A stretch of DNA of 8,170 nucleotides. It comes from Eubacterium sp. (GTDB taxonomy: Bacteria; Bacillota; Clostridia; Lachnospirales; Lachnospiraceae). This document shows, piece after piece, positions 1 to 6,277 of this stretch. The notes under the pieces are model-generated. The model was given only the letters and a program-made list of their open reading frames with translations. It did not search any database and was not told the DNA's origin. The stretch lies in assembly GCA_021442545.1 (NCBI GenBank), contig JABUSX010000470.1:1-8170 (forward strand), in the 5' to 3' direction. Each line of letters starts with the position of its first letter. Positions within the stretch are counted from its first letter, which is position 1. The position numbers were made by a program, and so were the translations under genes.

Positions 1-60
1 AGTCTATTCTGGTATTGATATTAAGAAAAATACATTTAACTTTTTGAAAAGAGGCTTTAT

Positions 61-2328
61 ATGACAACCATAAAAGATGTCGCAAAGCGGTCAGGTGTTT
101 CTATTGCCACTGTATCCAATTATCTTAACCACACTAAACCTGTCAGCAAAAAGACTTCTCAAAAAATTAAAGCTGCCATTGATGATTTGCAGTATTCTCA
201 GAACTTCTCTGCCAAAAGCCTGAAATCCCATTCTTATAACGATATCGGAGTTATCTTGCCGAATCTGACTGATTCATACTATGTACAGATGTTTCAAGGC
301 ATTGAAAATATTTTCCAGGACTCCGGATATTATGTTAATCTGGCATTTTCCTACGACATTCCGGATTACGAACAGAATATTGTTCACAACTTTCTCAAAA
401 AACAAATCTGCGGCTTGATATTAGTCTCCTGCCAACCCAACAACTGGAAATTTTACTATGACTATTTTACTTCTGACCATAAACCACTGGTTCTGATCGA
501 TCGCAATATTCAGAACTTAGATACAAACTTTGTCTCTTTTGACAATTTCTCAATTATTAAAAGCATGACCACCGATCTTTTAAATTTCGGATATCGGGAC
601 ACTTATCTGATGAGCGGTCCAACCAAATTCAGCTGCGAATCTGATTGTATAAGGGGTTTTCAGGAAGCATTTCAACAGAATTCCATAAACCTGGATCCGT
701 CTTTTCTGTTAAAAACCAATTTAAGTAAAGAAGATGCATTTCGCAAAACCATCCAGCTGTTGAAAGAACGCAAACCCGACGCTATAGTCTCTACATCAGA
801 ATCCATGGCTACAGGAATTATCGAGGCATTTACGATTCTGGGATATCGAACAGAAGAGATTCCGGTTATTACGCTGGGAGAAGAGCATTGGAACTCTTAT
901 ACCCACTCCATGACAAATGTTTCGGCCTCCAGGCCCGCTATAAAGCTGGGGCAGACCGCATCAAATCTTTTAATGGAACACCTCAAATCTCCGTTCACAA
1001 AAGAAAATGAACGGATTATTCTTAAGGACACCTCTCTGCAGAAACCCATGCCTCTTTTCAGAGCAGGAACCATCACGAATTCCCCCTCTGAAAGTAAGCA
1101 GCCTCAAAAAACGATTCGTGCCCTCATGCTGGATACACCTCAGGTTCATTCTCTTCAGGGATTGATCCGTAATTTTGAAATCAAAACAAATATCCATGTG
1201 GACATTACGATCCTGCCCCATCGCTATATGTATGAAAAGATATTGGAAAATCACAAACTGAAAAGCCAGAAAGAACAACCCTACGATGTGTTTATGTATG
1301 ATATCCCATGGCTGTCATTGCTGGCCTCTGAGCATATTCTGGAAGACATCACTCAGCAGCTGAACCACATCGATCTGAACATCTTTCTCTCTGACTGCCT
1401 GAAATATTACAGTAATTATCAGCAGCATTATTATGGAATTCCGTTTATGTATGCACCGCAGATTTTTTACTACAGAAAAGATTTATTCGAAGATGCCGGT
1501 TTAAAAGCTGACTACGAAAAGCAGAATAATATAACGCTTCGTCCGCCTCTCACATTAAAAGAGTTTAATACCATTGCCGACTTTTTTACTAATAAGACAG
1601 ATCGTATCGATTACGGGATCTCGGTGCCTGCTGCCTACGATGAATGCCTCGTTCCTGAAATCCATATGCGGCTTCGTGCATACAATGGGGATTTCTTTGA
1701 CTCGAAAGGTAATATGGCCCTGGATTCCCAGCAGACATTAAAGGCGTATATCAATTTTGTACGTTCTGTTAAGGTTGCCAAACCTAATTATCGAAATGCT
1801 GACGATAACAGTGTCGTACAAGAATTTTTGCAAGGTGAAACCGCAATGCTGATAACATATCCGTCTTTTCTGACCAATGTTGTTGATTTGCGCCGAAGCA
1901 GCCTCGTTGGCTCCATAGGATATCACCACATTCCCGGTCGCTGCCCTCTTCTGGGAGGCTGGGGGATGGGGATCAGTACAGTTTCCCGCAGCAAAAAAGA
2001 AGCCTTCGAATTTTTGAGGTGGACCTGCGATGAGCAGGTGGCTAACTACCTGACTCTGTTAGGGGGTCAATCTGCAATTACTTCCACTCTTATGAATGAT
2101 GAACTGATAAAGCTTTATCCTTGGCTTCCCCTTTATCATTCTACCTACGCTTACTGTAAGCCTCCTGTTTCACCATCTTTGAATCGCAATTCTCTGGTAT
2201 CGCAGAACAACATAGATGCCATTATCTGCAAATGGATCTATGACTTACTGGATGACAAAATAGAAGTCCAGGATGCAGTTTCAAATACACGTCGAGAACT
2301 TGAAGAACTGTTAAAAAACAACGGGTGA
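61..2328 (+). CDS. LacI-family transcriptional regulator fused to a C-terminal ABC-type (family 1) solute-binding domain
   Basis: Probable cytoplasmic DNA-binding sensor of a carbohydrate. Residues 3-23 are a classic LacI helix-turn-helix (TIKDVA..SGVSIATVSNYLN) with the hinge helix to about residue 55. Residues ~60-337 are the LacI/periplasmic-binding-like effector domain (DIGVILPNL near 61, PLVLIDRN, CIRGFQEAF, ASRPAIKLGQTA). A polar linker (about 338-350) leads to residues ~351-755, which resemble a complete family 1 extracellular solute-binding protein (YDVFMYDIPW, YYGIPFMY, FYYRKDLFEDAG, LGGWGMGIS, KKEAFEFLRW). There is no signal peptide or lipobox, so the binding domain stays inside the cell. 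Ordinary LacI proteins have about 330-350 residues, so this is more than double. The start is fixed by AAAAGAGG at 47-54, six bases upstream of ATG. No upstream gene is visible. Such fusions are known in Firmicutes; the ligand and target genes here are unknown. The domain calls are firm, the sensing role is inferred. Confidence 0.92.
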   Translation: MTTIKDVAKRSGVSIATVSNYLNHTKPVSKKTSQKIKAAIDDLQYSQNFSAKSLKSHSYNDIGVILPNLTDSYYVQMFQGIENIFQDSGYYVNLAFSYDIPDYEQNIVHNFLKKQICGLILVSCQPNNWKFYYDYFTSDHKPLVLIDRNIQNLDTNFVSFDNFSIIKSMTTDLLNFGYRDTYLMSGPTKFSCESDCIRGFQEAFQQNSINLDPSFLLKTNLSKEDAFRKTIQLLKERKPDAIVSTSESMATGIIEAFTILGYRTEEIPVITLGEEHWNSYTHSMTNVSASRPAIKLGQTASNLLMEHLKSPFTKENERIILKDTSLQKPMPLFRAGTITNSPSESKQPQKTIRALMLDTPQVHSLQGLIRNFEIKTNIHVDITILPHRYMYEKILENHKLKSQKEQPYDVFMYDIPWLSLLASEHILEDITQQLNHIDLNIFLSDCLKYYSNYQQHYYGIPFMYAPQIFYYRKDLFEDAGLKADYEKQNNITLRPPLTLKEFNTIADFFTNKTDRIDYGISVPAAYDECLVPEIHMRLRAYNGDFFDSKGNMALDSQQTLKAYINFVRSVKVAKPNYRNADDNSVVQEFLQGETAMLITYPSFLTNVVDLRRSSLVGSIGYHHIPGRCPLLGGWGMGISTVSRSKKEAFEFLRWTCDEQVANYLTLLGGQSAITSTLMNDELIKLYPWLPLYHSTYAYCKPPVSPSLNRNSLVSQNNIDAIICKWIYDLLDDKIEVQDAVSNTRRELEELLKNNG

Positions 2329-2480
2329 TCGATGAAACTCCGGCACACATGAACTTTCCGTACCAACACCGGGGTCGGAGTTACATCAACAATACACTGA
2401 AACGAGTCAATCGCGAGAGCAAACGACGAACCAGATCGATTGATGACATTCCCGGACAAATCAGGACAGCATCTTTATAA
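2328..2480 (+). pseudogene. IS256/Mutator-family transposase remnant, C-terminal fragment
   Basis: An open frame of about 50 codons, beginning on the last base of the preceding stop codon and ending at TAA 2478-2480, aligns without gaps to the conserved C-terminal block of IS256-type transposases, which reads roughly FP..H...I.TTN.LER.NRE.KRRTR....FP. Here it is FPYQH, then INNTLKR, then VNRESKRRTR, then IP. The TTN is changed to INN, and the Glu that follows in the family motif (TTN.LE, believed to be the catalytic Glu) is Lys. No start codon with a binding site, no upstream transposase body and no terminal inverted repeat can be seen, so only a dead scrap of the element remains. The family assignment comes from recalled motifs, not a search. 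It sits between the end of the LacI fusion and the end of the MFS gene, two genes pointing at each other. Confidence 0.7.
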
Positions 2481-2498
2481 GGGTACAAGTCCGGCACT

Positions 2499-3671
2499 TC
2501 AACCCTGCCGCCTGATACAAATAAGGGATATGATCAGAATCACAGGAAAGACGCAGCCTGCCAGAAGCCCAGCCCTCAGGCTGTTGTCTGCAAGCTGTGT
2601 GACGTTTCCGACCAATAACGGCCCCACAGTTCCGCCGAGATCTCCTGCCATCGCAAGAAATGCAAACATAGCCGTTCCTCCCGTAGGTAATCTTTTGGTG
2701 GAAAGACTGATGGTTCCTGGCCACATGATTGCAACGGAACCGCCGCAGAGACTGCATCCGATCAAACCGATCATAGGATTTGACGACAATGCAGACATTA
2801 AATAGCAGATCAAACACAGTATCCCGGAACCCAGCATAAAATTCATAAGATTCAGCTTGTCTCCGTATTTCCCGTAAAGAGATCTGCAGATTCCCATCGC
2901 AGCGGCAAATATGCATGGTCCGACCAGATCTCCTGCTGTCTTTGATAAACCGACCGCAGCTTCCGCATAGGCTGAAGCCCATTGCGCCATGGATAATTCC
3001 GACGCACCTGCACAGATCATCAAAACAACAGCGATCCAGAAAACCGGAGTTTTAAACAGAGTTCCTATCCGTAACGGTTTTCCCTCTTTTACAACATTTT
3101 CTATGGGACAGGTTGCGAAATTAATAATATTAAACAGAGGAATAAGTGCCCATAAACACGCCAGCCACTTCCAGTTCTCAATTGAAAACACAGAAAAAAA
3201 CAACGTGGATAAAACAATGACTCCTACCGACCCCCAGCAATAAAAGGAATGCAGCAGGCTCATTGCTGTCTCTTTATTTTCAAAAGGGCATGCCTCAATG
3301 ATCGGACTGCACAGCACTTCTATAAGTCCGCTTCCGACCGCATAGAGAATGACGCTCACCAGAATTCCGACAAAAGGACTGCTGAAAACATCCGGAAGAA
3401 ATGCCAGACTGATCAATCCTGCTGCCGAAAAAATACAGGACCATACGATGCTTATCCGATATCCGATCCTGTCCGCATATTTCGCGCAAAACAAATCTAC
3501 TATAAGCTGTGTAAAGAAAAACACCGCGGAAATCAAGCCGATCGTTCCGAGCGGTATCTCATATGTTTTATGAAACTGCAAAAAAAGCAGCGGTGCAAAA
3601 TTTGCGGAGATCGCCTGCGTAATCAATCCCAGGTAGCAGGCAGTTACGGTTTTTCTGTAGTTCTTTTTCAT
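2499..3671 (-). CDS. MFS transporter, 12-TM, substrate unknown
   Basis: A 390-residue polytopic membrane protein of the major facilitator superfamily, likely an inner-membrane secondary transporter of a sugar or small organic acid. Hydrophobic segments run throughout and fit 12 helices in two halves. The loop between helices 2 and 3 carries the MFS signature A in the form AKYADRIGYR (residues 63-72). A charged central loop (VVKEGKPLRIG) separates the two halves, and the second half has a related KYGDKLN segment. The length is normal for the superfamily. Translation starts at the MKKN methionine; the upstream stretch has no strong ribosome binding site, which suggests translation depends on the preceding gene. 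The SDR gene ends 48 bases upstream on the same strand, so this is probably the last gene of the hydrolase-SDR-MFS operon. No hairpin terminator is evident after the stop. Family confident, substrate not predictable. Confidence 0.9.
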   Translation of the reverse strand: MKKNYRKTVTACYLGLITQAISANFAPLLFLQFHKTYEIPLGTIGLISAVFFFTQLIVDLFCAKYADRIGYRISIVWSCIFSAAGLISLAFLPDVFSSPFVGILVSVILYAVGSGLIEVLCSPIIEACPFENKETAMSLLHSFYCWGSVGVIVLSTLFFSVFSIENWKWLACLWALIPLFNIINFATCPIENVVKEGKPLRIGTLFKTPVFWIAVVLMICAGASELSMAQWASAYAEAAVGLSKTAGDLVGPCIFAAAMGICRSLYGKYGDKLNLMNFMLGSGILCLICYLMSALSSNPMIGLIGCSLCGGSVAIMWPGTISLSTKRLPTGGTAMFAFLAMAGDLGGTVGPLLVGNVTQLADNSLRAGLLAGCVFPVILIISLICIRRQG

Positions 3672-3719
3672 ATGTAATCGATCAGAAGTTTATCTTTCAA
3701 TTCTTATCAACAGCATCAA

Positions 3720-4433
3720 TCACTCCCCAAGCTTCCACCCAAACTCATCATGATAGATCATCTGCCGTGTCATCCCCCCGTCTATGCAGATGTTTTCTCC
3801 TGTAATAAACCCGGCTTTTTCTGAAGCCAGGAACAGGACCATATTTGCGATGTCCCTGGGATCACCCACTCTTCCGGCGGGATGCTGATCTGCGTCCGGG
3901 CCTTCATAAACGGTATAGTCCGTATCGATCCATCCGGGTGAGATTGAATTGACTCTGACCTTTCCGGCAAGGCTTACCGCGAGGGCATGCGTTAATGCAG
4001 CTATGCCTCCTTTGGCCGCCGTATAGCTTTCGGTCTGCGGCTGGCTCATTCTGTCCCTGGATGATGAGATATTGATTATGGAAGCACCTTCTCCGAAGTA
4101 TGGTCTGAAAAGTTTTGCCAGATAAAACGGTGCCGTAACGCCGACTCGCAAGGCATATTCGAATTCTTCATAACTGCATTCATCTATTCCTTTTGACAGG
4201 GGAATGGCGTTGTTGACGAGTACGTCTATCCTGCCGCTCTCGGAGATCACATGGCCGGCAAATTTCTCCAGCGTTTCTTTCCTGCTGATATCGCCGACGA
4301 AATGGCTGCCTTCGGCAATATCGATCACATACACGCGGGCACCTTCGCTTTTGAATTCCTCTGCTATACATTTCCCGATGCCGTTTGCTCCGCCGGTCAC
4401 AACCACGACTTTTTCCGCAAAATCATATATCAT
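3720..4433 (-). CDS. SDR-family NAD(P)-dependent oxidoreductase
   Basis: A 237-residue classical short-chain dehydrogenase/reductase, a soluble Rossmann-fold enzyme that interconverts an alcohol and a carbonyl. The cofactor motif TGGANGIG is at 13-20. An Asp at 38, at the end of strand 2 (VYVID), favours NAD(H) over NADP(H). NNA is at 74-76, the catalytic Ser lies in NISSS (about 124-125), and the Y-x-x-x-K pair is Tyr137/Lys141 (YTAAK). SPGWIDT and the C-terminal ITGENICIDGGM are typical of the family. The helix 4 Asn that completes the usual Asn-Ser-Tyr-Lys tetrad (normally vNl..tf) appears replaced in LRVGVTAPF (Gly98). The start is supported by GGAAAGG eight bases upstream of ATG. It lies 66 bases after the hydrolase and 48 before the MFS gene, so the three are probably one transcript. 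The substrate is unknown. Confidence 0.93.
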   Translation of the reverse strand: MIYDFAEKVVVVTGGANGIGKCIAEEFKSEGARVYVIDIAEGSHFVGDISRKETLEKFAGHVISESGRIDVLVNNAIPLSKGIDECSYEEFEYALRVGVTAPFYLAKLFRPYFGEGASIINISSSRDRMSQPQTESYTAAKGGIAALTHALAVSLAGKVRVNSISPGWIDTDYTVYEGPDADQHPAGRVGDPRDIANMVLFLASEKAGFITGENICIDGGMTRQMIYHDEFGWKLGE

Positions 4434-4503
4434 CTTGAATACCTTTCCGGATAAAATGATCCGCCTGTTTCATGCCCTTCTGCAGCTGTGCAATCCGCAT
4501 CAT
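4423..4503 (-). CDS. Possible 26-codon linker ORF between the hydrolase and SDR genes, encoding a copy of the hydrolase C-terminus
   Basis: A short frame starts with ATG overlapping the hydrolase stop (ATGA at 4500-4503) and stops 11 bases inside the SDR gene, so it physically links the two. Its peptide contains LQKGMKQADHFIRK, which parallels the hydrolase tail LQEIMRQADGFVRK. No clear ribosome binding site precedes it, so any translation would be by termination-reinitiation from the hydrolase. It may be a relic of a partial duplication of the hydrolase 3' end, or a coupling peptide feeding ribosomes to the SDR start. Nothing shows that it is functional, but differences from the parent segment keep the frame open and are mostly conservative (R/K, V/I). 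Confidence 0.3.
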   Translation of the reverse strand: MMRIAQLQKGMKQADHFIRKGIQDDI

Positions 4504-4562
4504 TTTATTCTGTCAGAACATTTCCGGACGAAACCATCCGCCTGCCTCATGATCTCCTGCAG
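4444..4562 (-). repeat. Imperfect direct repeat: duplicated 3' end of the hydrolase gene
   Basis: Copy 1 at 4521-4562 lies inside the end of the hydrolase gene. Copy 2 at 4444-4485 lies in the hydrolase-SDR gap. They align without gaps at a 77-base offset and match at 33 of 42 positions by hand count, including shared blocks ATCCGCCTG, TTTCCGGA and CTGCAG (plus-strand reading). Because 77 is not a multiple of three, copy 2 is in a different frame from the hydrolase, yet its own frame encodes nearly the same peptide. Homology decays on both sides of the 42-base core. Confidence 0.8.
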
Positions 4563-5069
4563 ATTTGTCAGATCCATGTCCACATTTTCTGTTTCCAGTG
4601 AATGGTTCGCGCCCTTCACTACATGATACGAAAAACCGGTTTCCCTTATCTTTTCCCGGAAAATCTGATGATCAAGCCATGGATCCTGATCCCCGTGAAA
4701 TACGATACAGGGTTCCTGCATGACCTGGAACGACGCTTCCACCGGAGTAAAATATATAAATCTCGGGTGAAGCCCGTGTTTCAGAGCATATGCAGAGGCA
4801 ACGGCCGTTCCCACGCTTTTCGAAACAAACAGGATATCCTCCCGATCCCAGCCTGTTCCTTCCAGGATTTTTTCTGTCTGGGTCAATGCCTCTTCAAATG
4901 CCTGCCGCATTTTCCCGGCGTCCCCTTTTATTCCGGATCCGAAGCCGCCGTAGCTGACATCCAGGATCTCATAACCATACCCGGAAGCAAGTTTTTTGCT
5001 GAAATACAACAGCGGTTTATCGGTGTGATAGCCGATTCCCGGGAAAATAACGGCCAGTTTCTTCTTCAT
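4500..5069 (-). CDS. Small alpha/beta-hydrolase-fold protein
   Basis: A 189-residue soluble protein with the layout of a compact alpha/beta hydrolase. It opens with strand-turn KLAVIFPGIGYHTDKP (oxyanion-hole region). The nucleophile elbow is VSKSVGT, making Ser85 the nucleophile; the motif is S-x-S-x-G instead of the usual G-x-S-x-G. The acid is in HGDQDPW (Asp129, or Asp127), and the base is His156 in GANHSLE. All three triad residues are in the expected order and spacing, so it should be active, probably as an esterase or related hydrolase, but the substrate cannot be read from sequence. The length is short because there is little or no lid domain. The start is supported by AGGGAG about ten bases upstream of ATG. 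It is the first gene of the leftward hydrolase-SDR-MFS set. The last ~15 codons are duplicated downstream. Confidence 0.85.
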   Translation of the reverse strand: MKKKLAVIFPGIGYHTDKPLLYFSKKLASGYGYEILDVSYGGFGSGIKGDAGKMRQAFEEALTQTEKILEGTGWDREDILFVSKSVGTAVASAYALKHGLHPRFIYFTPVEASFQVMQEPCIVFHGDQDPWLDHQIFREKIRETGFSYHVVKGANHSLETENVDMDLTNLQEIMRQADGFVRKCSDRIK

Positions 5070-5194
5070 TTTCTCTGCTCTCCCTGTAATTGAAATAATT
5101 ACTTTATGCTTTATATATGATTTATGTAAGTTTTAGGAATGTTGATTCGCGATATCTGCACCAAATCCCTGTAAAGCGTTACCGGCAGCCGGCA

Positions 5195-5311
5195 TTACCA
5201 CCCAGAATCATTCTTAAGGATATCTATCATTTCAAACGGAGTTACAATAAAATCCCGTATCGGATAATGTTTTATATTTCCGGTGATGAGATAGGCATCA
5301 TCACCTCTTTC
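5195..5311 (-). pseudogene. C-terminal remnant of a PIN-domain toxin
   Basis: The frame that begins at about 5311 and stops at TAA 5195-5197 encodes ERGDDAYLITGNIKHYP followed by DFIVTPFEMIDIL. This is the recognisable C-terminal end of the 'putative toxin-antitoxin system toxin component, PIN family' proteins (pattern DDAYLVTGN.KHFP..PFIVTP.EML). Those toxins are RNases of about 130-150 residues; here the first ~100 residues, including the N-terminal catalytic Asp, are absent. The remnant begins inside the last codons of the antitoxin gene on the same strand, so a single internal deletion probably removed the toxin start and body. It cannot make an active nuclease. The 125 bases between it and the hydrolase start show only an AT-rich stretch that may hold the operon promoter. 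Confidence 0.72.
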
Positions 5312-5596
5312 GATCTGCTCTTGCCGCTTTGATTTCTGCATTTATTTCATCTAAAGACATTTCCGGTTCATCTGCCATCTGCTCTCTTGCCAGATAAAAA
5401 GCGTTCAAAGCGTCTCTTCCGGTTATTATCTGATCCGGCAGGATAGCTTCAAAGGCAGACCTCTTACCTGTAAACTGCGTTCCATAAACATACGAAAAGC
5501 AGTTGGCAAATCCATTCCCAACTGTTCATAAATATCCGACACCTTCTGTTTTAACGCTTTGTTCACCCAGAATCGTATTAATACTTGTTCCGCCAT
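5301..5596 (-). pseudogene. RelB/DinJ-family antitoxin, frameshifted
   Basis: Translation from ATG 5596, with AAGAGGA seven bases upstream, gives MAEQVLIRFWVNKALKQKV, then LGMDLPTAFRMFMERSL and VRGLP. This is the ribbon-helix-helix DNA-binding N-terminus of a RelB/DinJ antitoxin. The frame then stops at TAA 5426-5428 after only 56 residues. In the next frame the family sequence resumes without a gap: GLP-FEAILPDQIITGRDALNAFY and MADEPEMSLDEINAEIKAAR, ending at TGA 5301. Restoring one base in the TTT at 5451-5453 gives a continuous 98-residue protein of normal length. The DNA-binding half could still be made, but the toxin-neutralising C-terminal half is lost. The cognate toxin downstream is also deleted, so the locus is dead as a toxin-antitoxin system. 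Confidence 0.8.
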
Positions 5597-5635
5597 TATA
5601 ATTTCCTCTTCACACTTATTATATTTTAATGAACT

Positions 5636-5663
5636 ATTATACCAGACTTTTCATTATTGACAT
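5636..5663 (-). promoter_or_regulatory. Sigma-A-type promoter of the relB-like pseudogene
   Basis: On the minus strand, ATGTCA (5663-5658), a 16-base spacer and a perfect TATAAT (5641-5636), preceded by TGG as an extended -10. It lies 40 bases upstream of the antitoxin ATG. Its -35 box overlaps that of the divergent HTH-gene promoter, so the two are likely to compete for polymerase. Confidence 0.6.
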
Positions 5664-5690
5664 TATATCGGCAGACCGTTACAATAATGA
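5651..5690. promoter_or_regulatory. Inverted repeat, candidate operator around the HTH-gene promoter
   Basis: TCATTATTG at 5651-5659 and CAATAATGA at 5682-5690 are perfect 9-bp inverted arms separated by 22 bases, with centres 31 bases apart (about three helical turns). The left arm covers the start of the -35 box and the right arm covers the -10 box. A further CATTAT at 5661-5666 repeats the left half-site nine bases on. The arrangement fits autorepression by the adjacent XRE-type protein; that role is inferred. Confidence 0.6.
5657..5685 (+). promoter_or_regulatory. Near-consensus sigma-A promoter of the HTH/nucleotidyltransferase operon
   Basis: A perfect TTGACA at 5657-5662, a 17-base spacer and TACAAT at 5680-5685 (one mismatch to TATAAT). 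The start of transcription is expected near 5692, which places the GGAAGAAGG ribosome binding site at the very 5' end of the message and leaves a leader of only about 16 bases before ATG 5708. Confidence 0.8.
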
Positions 5691-5707
5691 CGGAAGAAGG
5701 TGATGGT

Positions 5708-6277
5708 ATGACAATAAAGGAAACTCTCAGGGATAAAAGCATGTCTATCTACAAGCTGTCAAAAGCCAGCTCTATCCCCTATGCAACGTGCAATGACATT
5801 GTAAATGGAAAATCTCAGCTTGAAAAATGCAGTGCAGAGACGGTTTATAAAATTGCTCATGCACTCGGAGTTTCAATGGAATCAATACTTTCCCCTTGCT
5901 TTATAAAACGCAGCAGCTTTGAAAATTTCAAAAGTACGATATGTCATCATGTGAAAGAAATGGGCGACATAGATTTTATCATCGACACATTGGAAAGCCA
6001 GAATATCCGTCTGTATTTTGACCGGAAATGGTATCCGGAATGTCTGTATCTTCTTGCCATGCTGGATTATATCAGCAAAGAAAACGATGTGCCTCTTTGC
6101 GATGAGTATGACGACATTCGCAGATGCAGGCTGGAAAAGGTCGTATATCCGTCAAGCGTACTTGCGTTATCTGCCGCATCCAAAAATGCCAACGTATTGA
6201 AAAACGCTGAAGCAGCGGCTATTCCGGAATTCAAAAGATTTAACATCATTGAAAGCGATATAAGAAATGTCATCTGA
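5708..6277 (+). CDS. XRE-type helix-turn-helix protein, probable antitoxin/autoregulator of the nucleotidyltransferase pair
   Basis: A 189-residue protein. Residues ~1-61 are a Cro/XRE-type HTH (MSIYKLSKASSIPYATCNDI, then ETVYKIAHALGVSMESIL). Residues ~70-189 form a second, non-HTH domain (FIIDTLESQNIRLYF, KWYPECLYLLAMLDYIS, YDDIR) seen in similar Firmicute two-gene modules; its fold is not recognised here. The ATG at 5708 is chosen because AAGAAGG sits seven bases upstream; an in-frame TTG at 5657 is longer but is the -35 box itself. The gene overlaps the following nucleotidyltransferase by 11 bases, a common layout for antitoxin-first toxin-antitoxin operons. By position it is likely the repressor of the inverted repeat at its own promoter and the inhibitor of the downstream protein. 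The HTH is clear; the antitoxin role is inferred. Confidence 0.85.
   Translation: MTIKETLRDKSMSIYKLSKASSIPYATCNDIVNGKSQLEKCSAETVYKIAHALGVSMESILSPCFIKRSSFENFKSTICHHVKEMGDIDFIIDTLESQNIRLYFDRKWYPECLYLLAMLDYISKENDVPLCDEYDDIRRCRLEKVVYPSSVLALSAASKNANVLKNAEAAAIPEFKRFNIIESDIRNVI

Noticed and set aside
2238..2459. Minus-strand frame over the end of the LacI fusion
   Set aside because: It is antisense to both the regulator end and the transposase remnant, whose plus-strand frame matches a known family motif.
2440..2982. Long open frames on either strand over the MFS gene end
   Set aside because: They are out-of-frame shadows of the MFS gene, with low-complexity or Arg/Cys-rich translations and no family motifs.
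3249..3677. Plus-strand open frame of about 140 codons antisense to the MFS gene
   Set aside because: Its composition is unlike a real protein (Cys/Lys/Gln-rich, no motif), and the opposite strand has a clear transporter.
5095..5130. AT-rich block as a defined promoter for the hydrolase operon
   Set aside because: A TATATA-like -10 exists on the minus strand, but no -35 better than random lies at 16-18 bases.
5170..5196. CCGGCAGCCGG hairpin after the PIN remnant
   Set aside because: Only four base pairs close around a three-base loop and no T-run follows on either strand.
5117..5332. Plus-strand frame of 71 codons in the toxin-antitoxin relic
   Set aside because: It is antisense to the PIN remnant and shows no recognisable features or ribosome binding site.
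5657..5707. Upstream TTG start that would add 17 residues to the HTH protein
   Set aside because: The TTG is the first triplet of the -35 box and precedes the expected start of transcription; ATG 5708 has a well-placed ribosome binding site.
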